Positions 25,712 to 35,592 of a DNA stretch of 64,000 nucleotides are shown here, piece after piece. The DNA is taken from contig JAACZV010000008.1 of NCBI GenBank assembly GCA_009996515.1, positions 65,228-129,227 of the forward strand, read 5' to 3'. A model generated the notes under the pieces. It was not told the DNA's origin. It searched no databases and was given only the letters and a program-made list of their open reading frames with translations. Within the stretch, counting starts at the first letter, position 1. Every line of letters begins with the position of its first letter. The translations under genes and the position numbers were made by a program. Source of the DNA: Comamonadaceae bacterium. Its GTDB lineage: Bacteria; Pseudomonadota; Gammaproteobacteria; Burkholderiales; Burkholderiaceae_C.

Positions 25712-27253
25712 ATGCGAGACAACCAACCGGTGACGCTGCAGGAGCATCAGGTGCCCGAAGGGGCGACGCTGATGTCGACGACGGATCTGGACAGCCGGAT
25801 CATCTATGCCAACGGCGTCTTCACCGAGGTCAGCGGTTTCACGCAAGAGGAGCTGGTGGGTCAGCCCCACAACCTGGTGCGCCATCCCGACATGCCGCGC
25901 GCGGCGTTCGCCGACATGTGGGCCACGCTGAAGCGGGGCCAGTCCTGGTCGGCGCTGGTCAAGAACCGGCGCAAGGACGGCGCCTTCTACTGGGTGCGCG
26001 CCAACGCCACCATGGTGCGGCGTGGCGGGCGGCCCTGGGGCTATATGTCGGTGCGCACGCCGGTGGGCGCCGAGGAGGTGGCGCAAGCCGAGCGGCTGTA
26101 CCAGCGCCTGCGCGGGGGGCTGATGCGGGGCTGGACCTTCCGCCAGGGCCTGCTGGTGCGCTCGGACTGGCTCAGGCCGCTGAGCGCCTGGCGGCTGATG
26201 TCGCTGCAGACGCGGCTGCTGCTCGCCGGCGTGCTGGCCGCGGCGCTGGCCTTGCTGCCGGTGCAGCTCGCGGGCGCCACGCCGCTGGCGGCCGCGGCGG
26301 GGCTGGCGCTGGGCGTGGCGGCGCAGACGGCGTACCTGCGCCGCCAGGTGCTGTACCCGGTGCGCCACATCGCGGCCCAGGCGGCGCGCGTGGCCAGCGG
26401 TGAGTCCATCGCCGTCAGCGAACTGGGGCGGCTGGACGAGCTGGGCCTGCTGATGCGCTCGGTCAACCAGTCGGGCCTGAACCTGCGCTCGCTGGTGGCA
26501 GACGTGGCGGGCCAGATGGAGAGGCTGGCGCAGGCCAGCGACGAGGTGAAGGCCGGCAGCGCCGATGTCAGCGCGCGCAGCCGCTCGGCGGCCGAGCAGC
26601 TGAGCCGGGCCGGCGACGCGGTGGGATCGCTGGGCCGCAGCAGCGAGGCCAATGCGCGCTCGGCCGAGCAGGTGCGGGCGCTGGCCGAGCAGGCCGCCGC
26701 CGTGGCCCAGAGCGGCGGCGAGGCCATGCGCGACGCCGTGCAGCGCATGCAGGAGCTGGGGCAGGCCAGCCAGCGCATCGCCGACATCGTCTCGACCATA
26801 GACGGGCTGGCGTTCCAGACCAATGTGCTGGCCTTGAACGCTTCCATCGAGGCGGCGCGGGCCGGCCTGGCGGGGCGCGGCTTCGCGGTGGTGGCGCAGG
26901 AGGTGCGCGCGCTGTCGCAGAGCTCGGCCCAGGCGGCCCGCGAGATCCGCGCGCTGGTGGAGGACTCGCTGCGCCATATCGGCGAGAGCACCGAGGGCGT
27001 GGCCGCGGCCGACCGGACCGGCGAGCTCATCCTGGCGCGGGTGAAGGAGGTCAGTCGCCTGGTGGGCGAGATCGCGTCGGAGTCGGCCCAGCAGGCCGTC
27101 GGCGTGCAGGAGGTGCACACCGACCTGGACCGCCTGCAGGACCTGACGCGGCAGAACATGGCCATGGTGGCGCAGAGCGCCGCCGCGGCGGCCGAGCTGA
27201 ACCAGCGCGCGCAGCAGCTGATCCGGGCCGTCGCCGTCTATCGGGAGGCTTGA
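25712..27253 (+). CDS. Methyl-accepting chemotaxis protein with PAS domain (Aer-like)
   Basis: Chemoreceptor of 513 aa. An N-terminal PAS domain (about residues 15-125) contains [35 protein letters not shown], close to the FAD-PAS of Aer. A hydrophobic hairpin follows (about 170-215, [20 protein letters not shown] ...), then a HAMP-like stretch and the signalling domain with the highly conserved tip [19 protein letters not shown]. There is no periplasmic ligand domain, so sensing is probably of redox or oxygen from the cytoplasm. It is followed one base later by an HD-GYP gene, which suggests output to c-di-GMP or taxis. Start at ATG 25712; the frame is open to 25613. Confidence 0.93.
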   Translation: MRDNQPVTLQEHQVPEGATLMSTTDLDSRIIYANGVFTEVSGFTQEELVGQPHNLVRHPDMPRAAFADMWATLKRGQSWSALVKNRRKDGAFYWVRANATMVRRGGRPWGYMSVRTPVGAEEVAQAERLYQRLRGGLMRGWTFRQGLLVRSDWLRPLSAWRLMSLQTRLLLAGVLAAALALLPVQLAGATPLAAAAGLALGVAAQTAYLRRQVLYPVRHIAAQAARVASGESIAVSELGRLDELGLLMRSVNQSGLNLRSLVADVAGQMERLAQASDEVKAGSADVSARSRSAAEQLSRAGDAVGSLGRSSEANARSAEQVRALAEQAAAVAQSGGEAMRDAVQRMQELGQASQRIADIVSTIDGLAFQTNVLALNASIEAARAGLAGRGFAVVAQEVRALSQSSAQAAREIRALVEDSLRHIGESTEGVAAADRTGELILARVKEVSRLVGEIASESAQQAVGVQEVHTDLDRLQDLTRQNMAMVAQSAAAAAELNQRAQQLIRAVAVYREA

Positions 27254-27254
27254 G

Positions 27255-28337
27255 ATGCTGGCGCCCATGCCCTGGCTGCACGGCGGCCGCGTGCTGGTGG
27301 TCGACGACGACCCGATGACGCTGGCCTTGATCGACGAGCTGCTGCGCTCGTCGGGATTCGCGCCGCCGACGCTGGTCATCGACCCGCGCGAGCTGCGCAC
27401 CTGGTCCGACGCGCGCGGCTTCGACGCGATGCTGCTGGACCTGGACCTGCCGCACATGGACGGCTGGGAGGTGCTGGCCGTGCTGCGCGAGCGCTATGGC
27501 GAGAACATGCCGCCGCTCATCGTCGTCAGCGGCGACACGCGGCGCGGCAACCAGGTGCGCGCGCTGTCGGCCGGCGCCTGCGACTACGTGGTCAAGCCCT
27601 TCGACGCCAACGAGCTGCTGCTGCGCATCCGCATGCACGCCACGGGCCACATGAACCGCCACCTGCTGCGCCAGCAGAAGAGCGCGCTGGAGGCCACGGT
27701 GCGCCAGCGCACGGCCGCGCTGCGCCAGTCGCGGCTGCAGATCCTGCGCATGCTGGGGCGGGCGGCGGAGTTCCGCGACAACGAGACCGGCGCCCACGTC
27801 ATGCGCATGAGCCAGGTCTCGGCGCTGCTGGCCCGCGAGCTGGGCTGGAACGACGAGCGCTGCGAGCTGATGCTCAATGCCAGCCCGCTGCACGACATCG
27901 GCAAGATCGCGATTCCCGATGCCATCCTGCTGAAGCCCGGCCCGCTGACCCCGCAGGAGCGCGAACTCATGCAGGAGCACACCGTCAAGGGCGCGGCCAT
28001 CCTGCGTGCGCCCGCGGGCGAGGGCAACGAGCTGCTGGCGATGGCGGCCGAGATCGCGCTGCATCACCACGAGCACTGGGACGGCGGCGGCTACCCCGCG
28101 GGCCTGGCCGGCGCGCAGATTCCGCAGAGCGCGCGCATCGTGGCCGTGGCCGACGTGCTGGACGCGCTCACCTCCACGCGGCCCTACAAGAATGCCGTGA
28201 GCTTCGACGCGGCGCTCGCCTTCATCCAGGCGCAGGACGGCCGCCAGTTCGATCCCGACGTGGTCGCGGCGCTGAGCCGCAACCGGCACCGGGTGCAGGA
28301 GATCAGACATCAGTTCCAGGATGCCGATATCGGCTGA
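27255..28337 (+). CDS. Response regulator with HD-GYP phosphodiesterase domain
   Basis: 360-aa two-domain protein. The receiver (about 12-130) has VLVVDDDPMT, the phospho-accepting Asp in AMLLDLDLPHMDGWEVL and the Lys in DYVVKPFDANEL. The HD-GYP domain (about 165-345) keeps the HDIGK metal site in SPLHDIGKIAIPDAIL, the HHEHWDGGGYP (GYP) motif and ADVLDALTSTRPYK. All catalytic residues are present, so c-di-GMP hydrolysis is expected. It begins one base after the chemoreceptor stop and is followed by the GGDEF gene within 4 bp or overlapping, so the three form an operon. Confidence 0.94.
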   Translation: MLAPMPWLHGGRVLVVDDDPMTLALIDELLRSSGFAPPTLVIDPRELRTWSDARGFDAMLLDLDLPHMDGWEVLAVLRERYGENMPPLIVVSGDTRRGNQVRALSAGACDYVVKPFDANELLLRIRMHATGHMNRHLLRQQKSALEATVRQRTAALRQSRLQILRMLGRAAEFRDNETGAHVMRMSQVSALLARELGWNDERCELMLNASPLHDIGKIAIPDAILLKPGPLTPQERELMQEHTVKGAAILRAPAGEGNELLAMAAEIALHHHEHWDGGGYPAGLAGAQIPQSARIVAVADVLDALTSTRPYKNAVSFDAALAFIQAQDGRQFDPDVVAALSRNRHRVQEIRHQFQDADIG

Positions 28338-28341
28338 GACC

Positions 28342-29622
28342 ATGCCCGACACCGTGTCTTCGCCACCGAAAACCCAGGGGGCCGCCCGCACGGCGCTGCG
28401 CCTGCTGCTGGTGTCGCCGGACGAGCAGCTGCTGCAGCAGCTGCGGCCGCTGCGCGCCGGCCAGGGGCTGGAGCTGCTGCATGCCGGCAGCGTGGCCGCG
28501 GCCGAGTCGCAGCTGCGGCAGTCGCGCGTGGAGCTGGTGCTGATCGACGAGGCCATCGGGCGCCAGGCCCTGGTGGGCCTGGTCGGGCTGCTGCGGGAGC
28601 AGCTCTTCAAGGACTGGCTGCCCATCATGGTGCTGGGCGGCAGCCCCGAGCTGCTGCAGCTGCTGGAGCGGCGTGCGCGCGGCATGGTGGACTACTTCCT
28701 GGCCAAGCCGCTGTCCACCCGCGCCCTGCGCGAGCGGCTGGTCGCCGCGCGCCGCATGGTGTCGCTGCGCCGCGTCTGCGGCAGCGCGCTGGACCGCGTC
28801 TCCGAGGGCGTGCTCATCATCGACGAGCAGGGCACGCTGCGCTCGTTCAACCGCGCCGCGGAGCGGCTGTTCGGCTGGAGCGCCGAGGACGTCATCGGCC
28901 AGAACGTCAGCCTGCTGATGCCCAGCCGCCATGCCCACAAGCATGGGCGCTACATGGAGGACTATCTGCGCAGCGGGCTGCCGCGCATGATAGGCAAGGG
29001 CCGCATGGAGACAGCGCTGCGCCGTGACGGCAGCCAGTTCCCCATGCACCTGACGGTGGCGGACATCAGCGACGAGACGGCGATCCGTTTCGTCGGCGTG
29101 ATCCGCGACCTGTCCGCCGAGCTGGAGCGCGCCGAGCTGCAGCAGATGGCGTTGCACGACTCGCTGACCGGCCTGCCCAACCGCAGCCATGCCGAGCAGC
29201 GCGTGCGCCGCGAGATCGAGACGGCCGCCGCGGGCGCGCCGGGCTTCGCGCTGCTGTTCGTCGACCTGGACCGCTTCAAGCGCATCAACGACAGCCACGG
29301 TCACGCCACCGGCGACGCGGTGCTGCGCGCCGTGGCCCAGCGGCTGCGCCATGCGCTCAGCGAGAGCGACTTCGTCGCCCGGCTGGCCGGCGACGAGTTC
29401 CTGCTGCTGCTGACGGGGGTGCAGAACCACGCGGATGCGGGGCGCGTCAGCGAGCGGGTTGCGCGCGCCCTGGCCCAGCCGCTGCTGCTGCAGGGGCGGC
29501 GGCTCATGGTCAGTGCCAGCATAGGCGTGGCCTTGTACGGCCCCGACGGCACCCGGGCCGAGGACTTGCTGGCGCGTGCCGACGCGGCCATGTACCGCTG
29601 CAAGCGCCAGCTGCCGCCCTGA
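28342..29622 (+). CDS. REC-PAS-GGDEF protein (diguanylate cyclase)
   Basis: About 426 aa from ATG 28342 (ATG 28321 would overlap the preceding gene). It has an N-terminal receiver-like region (LRLLLVSPDEQLL ... MVDYFLAKPLS; the acceptor Asp position reads VLIDEAI), a PAS domain with FNRAAERLFGWSAEDVIGQNVSLLMPS, and a C-terminal GGDEF domain with DSLTGLPNR, LFVDLDRFKRINDSHGHATGD and the active-site variant AGDEF. AGDEF is accepted in some active cyclases. The RxxD inhibitory site is replaced by SESD, so product inhibition is unlikely. It opposes the HD-GYP enzyme encoded just before. Confidence 0.9.
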   Translation: MPDTVSSPPKTQGAARTALRLLLVSPDEQLLQQLRPLRAGQGLELLHAGSVAAAESQLRQSRVELVLIDEAIGRQALVGLVGLLREQLFKDWLPIMVLGGSPELLQLLERRARGMVDYFLAKPLSTRALRERLVAARRMVSLRRVCGSALDRVSEGVLIIDEQGTLRSFNRAAERLFGWSAEDVIGQNVSLLMPSRHAHKHGRYMEDYLRSGLPRMIGKGRMETALRRDGSQFPMHLTVADISDETAIRFVGVIRDLSAELERAELQQMALHDSLTGLPNRSHAEQRVRREIETAAAGAPGFALLFVDLDRFKRINDSHGHATGDAVLRAVAQRLRHALSESDFVARLAGDEFLLLLTGVQNHADAGRVSERVARALAQPLLLQGRRLMVSASIGVALYGPDGTRAEDLLARADAAMYRCKRQLPP

Positions 29623-29625
29623 GCG

Positions 29626-30291
29626 CTAGCCGCCGGGCAGGGCCAGCGCGTCCAGCCGCGCCAGGTGCTGCAGCGCCGGCACGGCGAGGATGTCCTCGCC
29701 GTGGTTGTAGCCATAGGTCATCAGCACCAGCGGGCAGCCGGCCGCGCGCGCGGCCTCGGCGTCGTTGCGCGAGTCGCCGACCATCCAGGTTGCTTCCGGC
29801 GGCGTGCCCAGCGCCTCGCAGGTCTTCAGCAGCGGCAGCGGGTCGGGCTTCTTGCGCGCGAAGTCGTCGCCGCCGAACACGTGGCGGAAATAGCCGTCCA
29901 GGCCCTTGCGGCGCAGCAGCTCGCGCGCCGGCGCGGCCGGCTTGTTGGTCAGCACGGCCAGCGGCAGGCCGCGCGCGCGCAGCGCCTCCAGCCCTTCGAC
30001 CACGCCCGCGTAGACGTCGGCATGCTCGCCGTTCACGGCGGCGTAATGTCGCTGGTACAGCGCCCAGGCGCGCTCGAACAGCGCCGCCTCGGCACCCACC
30101 TGGGCCAGCGTGGCGCGCACCAGGTGCTCGCTGCCGCGGCCTATGGTGTGCTCGACGAAGCCGCGCGTCACCGGCGCCAGCCCCAGGTCGTCCAGCACCA
30201 GGCCCAGCACGGCGACGAAGTCGCCCAGCGTGTCGACCAGCGTGCCGTCGAGGTCGAGGATGCAGGCCCGGGGCGGGGAGGGAGGCGTCAT
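29626..30291 (-). CDS. gph: Phosphoglycolate phosphatase
   Basis: HAD-superfamily phosphatase, 221 aa. Motif I is LDLDGTLVDT with the nucleophile and general acid aspartates, motif II is AVLTNKPA, motif III is KKPDPLPLL, and motif IV is WMVGDSRNDAEAARAAG. This pattern is characteristic of Gph, which recycles 2-phosphoglycolate made during repair of oxidised DNA ends. In many Burkholderiales gph lies next to rpe and trpE; here it is separate from both. Confidence 0.88.
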   Translation of the reverse strand: MTPPSPPRACILDLDGTLVDTLGDFVAVLGLVLDDLGLAPVTRGFVEHTIGRGSEHLVRATLAQVGAEAALFERAWALYQRHYAAVNGEHADVYAGVVEGLEALRARGLPLAVLTNKPAAPARELLRRKGLDGYFRHVFGGDDFARKKPDPLPLLKTCEALGTPPEATWMVGDSRNDAEAARAAGCPLVLMTYGYNHGEDILAVPALQHLARLDALALPGG

Positions 30292-30351
30292 GGCGGTCGG
30301 GGGGCGGCGGCAGGGGGCCGGCGATTGTCGCCGCGCCTGCCGGCGCCGGCC

Positions 30352-31185
30352 TCAGGCCACCGTGACGACGACCTCGGCGTACTCGCCCGGCACGACCAGG
30401 CCGCGCCCGCCGCCCACGTCGAACGACCGCGCCAGCTCGAGGATGTCGTGGCGCAGCGCGGCGCGGCCCTCGGCCTCCAGCGCGGCCAGCGCCTTCAGCG
30501 TGGGGCCGTAGAACTCGGCGAACACCTGCAGGAAATGTTCGGCCGAGCGGTAGCGGAAGTTGAAGTGCTTGCGCTCGATGTGCAGCCCACCGGCCGACGG
30601 GCCGAACAGCGCGGTGAGGTGGGCCTCCGAGCCCCACAGCGTGGGCGGGCGCAGCCCCGCGGGCGGCGGCACATGCCGGCCCACCGTCTTGAACAGCTGG
30701 CCGATGAAGCCCTCGGGCGTCCAGTTGGCCAGCGCGATGCGCCCGCCGGGCCGCACCACGCGCAGCATCTCGCGTGCGGCGGTCAGCTGGTCGGGGGCGA
30801 ACATCACGCCGAAGGTCGACATGACGACGTCGAAGCTGCCGGCCTCGTAGGGCAGGGCCTCGGCGTCGGCGGCCTCGAAGCGCACGTTCAGGCCCTCGGC
30901 CTCGGCACGCCGGCGGCCCTTGTCGAGCAGTGCATCCACGTAGTCGGTGGAGGTGACGCGGGCATGGCGGCGTGCCGCGGCCAGCGTGGCGTTGCCGTTG
31001 CCGGCGGCCACGTCCAGCACGCGCTCGTCGGCGCGCAGGTCGGCGGCCTCGGCCAGCTGTTCGCCGACGATCTGCAGCGTGACGCCCACGACGGCATAGT
31101 CGCCGCTGGCCCAGGTGGCCTGCTGGCGCTGCTTGATGGCGGCATAGTCGGGGCTGGCCGCGGACGGGTGGTCGGGGGTGGTCAT
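30352..31185 (-). CDS. Class I SAM-dependent methyltransferase
   Basis: 277-aa protein with a SAM-binding core: VLDVAAGNGNATLAAARR (motif I), ADAEALPYEAGSFDVVMSTFGVMF (motifs II/III) and LRVVRPGGRIALANWTPEGFIG. This arrangement resembles the UbiE/Coq5 and small-molecule methyltransferase families; the acceptor is not predictable. ATG 31185 was chosen over the very long upstream frame, which is a shadow of the divergent AraC gene. It is 153 bp from the start of that AraC-type regulator, which may control it. Confidence 0.85.
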   Translation of the reverse strand: MTTPDHPSAASPDYAAIKQRQQATWASGDYAVVGVTLQIVGEQLAEAADLRADERVLDVAAGNGNATLAAARRHARVTSTDYVDALLDKGRRRAEAEGLNVRFEAADAEALPYEAGSFDVVMSTFGVMFAPDQLTAAREMLRVVRPGGRIALANWTPEGFIGQLFKTVGRHVPPPAGLRPPTLWGSEAHLTALFGPSAGGLHIERKHFNFRYRSAEHFLQVFAEFYGPTLKALAALEAEGRAALRHDILELARSFDVGGGRGLVVPGEYAEVVVTVA

Positions 31186-31338
31186 GGCAGGTGTCTCCTT
31201 GAGGGCGAACGGGACCGGATGCCGACGGCGCCGGAGCCTGCATGGTTCGCCGCAGCGCGCCGCGGCGCTTGGCCGTGCGTCGCCCGTGCTTGCCCGCGCG
31301 TCCGCGAGTGCGTCTGCCCGTGCGCCCGGGGCGGCGGC

Positions 31339-32352
31339 ATGAGCGCGGTGGACCCGCTGTCCGACGTGCTGCGCAGCGTGCGGCTGCGCGGCGCGGTGTT
31401 CTTCCACGTCAGCTGCCGCGACGACTGGGCGGCCCTGGCCGCGCCGGCCCGCGAGCTGGGCCCGGCCGTGATGCCGGGTGCCGAGCACGTCATCGAGTAC
31501 CACCTCGTCGCGAAGGGGGCGGGCTGGGTGGCGGTGGACGGCGAGCCGCCGCTGCGTCTGGAGGCGGGCGACATCGTCATGCTGCCGCATGGCGATTCGC
31601 ATGTGCTGTCCAGCGCCCCCGGCCTGGCGCCCATCGTGGACGACGGCGCCTGGCTGCTGGGCATGCGCGACAGCCCCAGGCCCATCCCCGTCACCTATGG
31701 CGGCGGCATGTTCCGGCCCGGCGAGCGGCTGCCCGGCAACGAGGCCTCGGCCGTGCTGCTGTGCGGCTTCATCGCCTGCGACCTGAAGCCCTTCAATCCG
31801 CTGATCGACGCGCTGCCCCGGCTGCTGCGGCTGCCTGCCCCCAGCGTGGGCCCCTGGGTGGCGCCGGTGCTGGAGCAGGCGGCGGCCGAGTGGCATGCGC
31901 CGCGGGCCGGCGGCGCGGCGCTGCTGCAGCGGGTCAGCGAGATGGTGTTCGTGGATGCGACGCGGCGCTACCTGGAATCGCTGCCCGAACCCAGCCGGGG
32001 CTGGCTGGGCGCCTTGCGCGACCGCCAGCTGGGCCGCGCCATCGCGCTGATGCACGGCGACCCGGCGCGGCCCTGGACGCTGGAGGAACTGGGCCGACGC
32101 GCCGGGCTGTCGCGCTCGGCGCTGCACCAGCGCTTCGTCGCCTTCATGGGCATGCCGCCCATGCAATACCTCGCCGGCTGGCGCATGCAGTGCGGCGCGC
32201 GCCTGCTGCGCGAGAGCGACGCCAACGTCGCCGACGTGGCCTTGCAGGTGGGCTACGAGTCGGAGGCCGCCTTCTCGCGCGCCTTCAAGCGCGCCACCGG
32301 CCTGCCGCCGGCGGCCTGGCGCCGCGGGCAGGCGGGCGGCGCGCCGGGCTAG
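31339..32352 (+). CDS. AraC-family regulator with cupin domain
   Basis: 337-aa transcription factor. The N-terminal cupin part ([17 protein letters not shown] ... [17 protein letters not shown], residues about 10-190) is of the Cupin_6 type. Two helix-turn-helices follow at the C terminus: [19 protein letters not shown] and [25 protein letters not shown], which is the AraC signature. It is divergent from a methyltransferase gene and its stop overlaps the convergent alaC stop by 4 bp. Confidence 0.92.
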   Translation: MSAVDPLSDVLRSVRLRGAVFFHVSCRDDWAALAAPARELGPAVMPGAEHVIEYHLVAKGAGWVAVDGEPPLRLEAGDIVMLPHGDSHVLSSAPGLAPIVDDGAWLLGMRDSPRPIPVTYGGGMFRPGERLPGNEASAVLLCGFIACDLKPFNPLIDALPRLLRLPAPSVGPWVAPVLEQAAAEWHAPRAGGAALLQRVSEMVFVDATRRYLESLPEPSRGWLGALRDRQLGRAIALMHGDPARPWTLEELGRRAGLSRSALHQRFVAFMGMPPMQYLAGWRMQCGARLLRESDANVADVALQVGYESEAAFSRAFKRATGLPPAAWRRGQAGGAPG

Positions 32353-33569
32353 GGCTTGAGCAGCCCGTCGGCCTTGAACATGGCCTTGATGCCGCGCACC
32401 GCCTGGCGGATGCGCGACTCGTTCTCGATCAGCGCGAAGCGCACGTGGCCGTCGCCGTGGTCGCCGAAGCCGATGCCGGGCGACACGCAGACCTTGGCCT
32501 TCTCCAGCAGCTGGCGCGCGAACTCCAGCGAGCCCAGCTCACGGTAGGGCTCGGGGATGCGGGCCCAGATGTACATGCTGGCCTTGGGGCAGTCCACCGC
32601 CCAGCCGGCCTCCGTCAAGCCCTTGTAGAGCACGTCGCGGCGCCGCTGGTAGGTGGCGGCGATGTCCTGCACGCACTGCTGGTCGCCTTCGAGCGCGGCG
32701 ATGGCCGCCACCTGCAGCGGCGTGAACGTGCCGTAGTCGTGATAGCTCTTGATGCGCGCCAGCGCCGCGACGAGATCGGGGTTGCCCACCATGAAGCCCA
32801 CGCGCCAGCCGGCCATGTTGTAGCTCTTGCTGAGCGTGAAGAACTCCACCGCCACGTCCTTGGCGCCCGGCACCTGCATGATGGACGGCGCCTGGTAGCC
32901 GTCGAAGACGATGTCGGCATAGGCGAGGTCGTGCACGACCAGGATGTCGTGCTTCTTGGCCAGCGCCACGACGCGCTCGAAGAAGTCCAGCTCCACGCAC
33001 TGCGCCGTCGGGTTGGACGGGAAGCCGAACACCATCATCTTGGGCTTGGGGTAGCTGCCGCGTATGGTGCGCTCCAGCTCGGCGAAGAAGTCCACCTCGC
33101 TGCTGACGGGAATGGCGCGGATGTCGGCCCCGGCGATGACGGCGCCGTAGATGTGGATGGGGTAGCTGGGGTCCGGCACCAGCACGGTGTCGCCGCGGTC
33201 GAGAGTCGCCAGCATCAGGTGGGCCAGGCCCTCCTTGGAGCCTATGGTGACGATGGCCTCGGTGTCGGGATCGATGGCCACGCCGTAGCGGCGCTCATAC
33301 CAGTGCGAGATCGCGCGGCGCAGCCGCGGGATGCCCTTGCTGGCCGAGTAGCCGTGGGTGTCGGGCCGCTGAGCGACCTCGGCGAGCTTGGCGACGATGT
33401 GCGGCGGCGTGGCCCCGTCGGGGTTGCCCATGCTCATGTCGATGATGTCCTCGCCACGCCGGCGGGCCGCGAGCTTGAGCTCGGCCGTGATGTTGAAGAC
33501 GTAGGGCGGGAGGCGGTCGATGCGCGCGAAACGGCGCTTGCCGCCGCTGGCGGAAGAGGGAGAGGTCAT
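32349..33569 (-). CDS. alaC: Alanine transaminase AlaC-type aminotransferase
   Basis: PLP-dependent class I aminotransferase, 406 aa. It opens with [17 protein letters not shown] and has [11 protein letters not shown], the Asn/Asp/Tyr cofactor contacts ([24 protein letters not shown]) and the Schiff-base lysine in [16 protein letters not shown]. These match AlaC, which makes alanine from pyruvate and glutamate. The start was set at ATG 33569 because the N terminus then matches the family; the very long open frame upstream is a shadow of psuK. Confidence 0.93.
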   Translation of the reverse strand: MTSPSSASGGKRRFARIDRLPPYVFNITAELKLAARRRGEDIIDMSMGNPDGATPPHIVAKLAEVAQRPDTHGYSASKGIPRLRRAISHWYERRYGVAIDPDTEAIVTIGSKEGLAHLMLATLDRGDTVLVPDPSYPIHIYGAVIAGADIRAIPVSSEVDFFAELERTIRGSYPKPKMMVFGFPSNPTAQCVELDFFERVVALAKKHDILVVHDLAYADIVFDGYQAPSIMQVPGAKDVAVEFFTLSKSYNMAGWRVGFMVGNPDLVAALARIKSYHDYGTFTPLQVAAIAALEGDQQCVQDIAATYQRRRDVLYKGLTEAGWAVDCPKASMYIWARIPEPYRELGSLEFARQLLEKAKVCVSPGIGFGDHGDGHVRFALIENESRIRQAVRGIKAMFKADGLLKP

Positions 33570-33665
33570 GGCAATGTCACGTGAGCGCCCGGAACCGTCC
33601 GAGCGACGTGGGCGGCTTTGCGCCGCACCGGGGCGGAACTTAGCACGTGTTTCTAGAATCGCGCG

Positions 33666-34574
33666 ATGAAGACCTTCGCCGCCCCTATCGTCTGCATCGG
33701 CGGCCTGAACATCGACCGCAAGCTCCGCCTGCTGGCGCAGGCCCTGCCGGGCTCGTCCAACCCCTGCGAAGCCCATGAAAGCCCCGGCGGCGTCGTGCGC
33801 AACGTGGCCGAGAACCTCGCCCGGCTGGGCCTGCCCGTCGCCCTGGTGGCCGCCGTGGGCGACGACGCCGGCGGCCGCATGCTGCTGGAGCAGGCGGCCG
33901 GCGTGGGCATAGACACGCGCGCCGTCATCCGGCTGCGCCGCCACGCCAGCGACAGCTACACGGCCGTGCTCGCGCCCGACGGCAGCCTGGCGCTGGGCCT
34001 GGCGGCCATGCCGCTGGTGGAAAGCCTCAACCCCTGGGCGCTGGCGGCCAGCCAGGCGCTGCGCGCCGGCGCGTCCCTGGTCGTGGCCGACGGCAACCTG
34101 CCCACGGACGCCTGGCCGCTGCTGCTGGCCGAGGCGCGCGACAGCGGCGTGCCGCTGGTCTGCGTGGCCGTGTCGGAGGCCAAGATGGAGCGCCTGCCCG
34201 AGCAACTCGCGGGCCTGCACCTGCTGCTGCTGAACGCCGGCGAGCTGGCCTGCGTGGCGCCCGAGCCGCTGCAGGCCCTGGCGGCGCTGCATGCGCGCGG
34301 CGTGGCGCGCGTGCTGGTCTCGCAGGGCGCGGCGGGGCTGCTGCTCAGCGAGCCCGGCCGCGCGCCGCGCCACTGGCCGGCGCCCGCGGTCGACGTCGTG
34401 GACGTGACCGGCGCCGGCGATGCGCTGTCCGCCGGTGTCTGCGCCGCGCTGCTGCGCGATGCCGCCGACTTCGACGCCGCCGCCCGGCTGGGCCTGGCGC
34501 TCGCCGCGCTGACGCTGCAGACCGAGGACAGCGTGCACCCCGAACTGAACCCCAGCTTCCTGGAAGACCGATGA
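33666..34574 (+). CDS. psuK: Pseudouridine kinase (PfkB family)
   Basis: PfkB/ribokinase-family sugar kinase, 302 aa. It has the N-terminal [15 protein letters not shown] and [18 protein letters not shown] glycine motif, and the catalytic [17 protein letters not shown] with the base Asp near residue 253. The tight overlap with the psuG gene (ATGA) identifies it as pseudouridine kinase, which makes pseudouridine 5'-phosphate. It is a cytosolic step in breakdown of pseudouridine from RNA turnover. No nucleoside transporter is adjacent. Confidence 0.92.
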   Translation: MKTFAAPIVCIGGLNIDRKLRLLAQALPGSSNPCEAHESPGGVVRNVAENLARLGLPVALVAAVGDDAGGRMLLEQAAGVGIDTRAVIRLRRHASDSYTAVLAPDGSLALGLAAMPLVESLNPWALAASQALRAGASLVVADGNLPTDAWPLLLAEARDSGVPLVCVAVSEAKMERLPEQLAGLHLLLLNAGELACVAPEPLQALAALHARGVARVLVSQGAAGLLLSEPGRAPRHWPAPAVDVVDVTGAGDALSAGVCAALLRDAADFDAAARLGLALAALTLQTEDSVHPELNPSFLEDR

Positions 34575-35479
34575 ACGAACTGATCCAACTCTCGCCCGAA
34601 GTGGCCGCCGCCCGCGAACAGGGCCGCCCCGTCGTCGCCCTCGAATCGACCATCATTGCCCATGGCATGCCCTGGCCGCAGAACCTGGAGATGGCGCGCC
34701 AGGTGGAGGACATCATCCGCATCGAGGGCGCCGTGCCGGCCACCATCGCCGTCATGGACGGGCGCATCCGCGTGGGCCTGGCCGATGCCGAACTGCAGCA
34801 GCTGGCGCAGGCGCCCGACGCGCTCAAGCTCAGCCGCCGCGACCTGCCCTATGCCGTCGCGACCGGCCGGCTGGGCGCCACCACGGTGGCCGCAACCATG
34901 ATCTGCGCCCACCTGGCCGGCATCGAGGTGTTCGTGACCGGCGGCATTGGCGGCGTGCACCGTGGCGGCGCCGAGAGCTTCGACATCTCGGCCGACCTGC
35001 AGGAGCTGGCGCGCACGCCGGTGGCGGTGGTCTGCGCCGGCGCCAAGTCCATCCTGGACCTGCCGCTGACGCTGGAATACCTGGAGACCCACGGCGTGCC
35101 GGTGCTGTCCATCGGCCAGGACAACTTCGCCGCCTTCTTCACGCCCGACAGCGGCCTGAAGGCCGATTTCCGCATGGACGACGCGGCCGAGCAGGCCCGC
35201 TTCATCCGCGCCAAGTGGGCGCTGGGGCTGGACGGCGGCGTCGTGGTCAGCAACCCGGTGCCGGCCGCCGCGGCCATGCCGCGCGAGGAGATCGACGCCA
35301 TCACGGCCCAGGCGCTGGCCGAGGCCGACGCGCAAGGCATTGCCGGCAAGGCCATCACGCCCTTCCTGCTGGGCCGCATCAAGGCGCTGACGGGCGGGCG
35401 CAGCCTGGCCACCAACATCGCGCTGGTCAAGCACAACGCCGTCGCGGGCGCGCGGCTGGCGCGCGCGCTGCAGGGCTGA
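34571..35479 (+). CDS. psuG: Pseudouridine-5'-phosphate glycosidase
   Basis: 302-aa enzyme splitting the C-C glycosidic bond of pseudouridine 5'-phosphate to uracil and ribose 5-phosphate. Family hallmarks are [50 protein letters not shown] (with the Mn-site acidic and catalytic Lys neighbourhood) and [26 protein letters not shown]. Coupled to psuK by a 4-bp overlap. The pair forms a complete two-step salvage path. Confidence 0.95.
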   Translation: MNELIQLSPEVAAAREQGRPVVALESTIIAHGMPWPQNLEMARQVEDIIRIEGAVPATIAVMDGRIRVGLADAELQQLAQAPDALKLSRRDLPYAVATGRLGATTVAATMICAHLAGIEVFVTGGIGGVHRGGAESFDISADLQELARTPVAVVCAGAKSILDLPLTLEYLETHGVPVLSIGQDNFAAFFTPDSGLKADFRMDDAAEQARFIRAKWALGLDGGVVVSNPVPAAAAMPREEIDAITAQALAEADAQGIAGKAITPFLLGRIKALTGGRSLATNIALVKHNAVAGARLARALQG

Positions 35480-35510
35480 GCGCGAAAAAAACGCACGGCT
35501 CGCCCGTCTT

Positions 35511-35558
35511 CAGCAACCTGCCCGCAAAACGGGCCGGTTAAGCTGATTCGTTTTTTCG
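35511..35558 (+). terminator. Possible terminator after psuG
   Basis: A short stem GCCCG-CAAAA-CGGGC (about 35521-35535) is followed after some 15 bases by a TTTTTT run. The distance between stem and T-run is longer than usual, so this is tentative. The same gap must hold the promoter of the efflux operon. Confidence 0.3.
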
Positions 35559-35592
35559 CCCACTCCCTATTACTTTTGGCAGGCCCGGCCTC

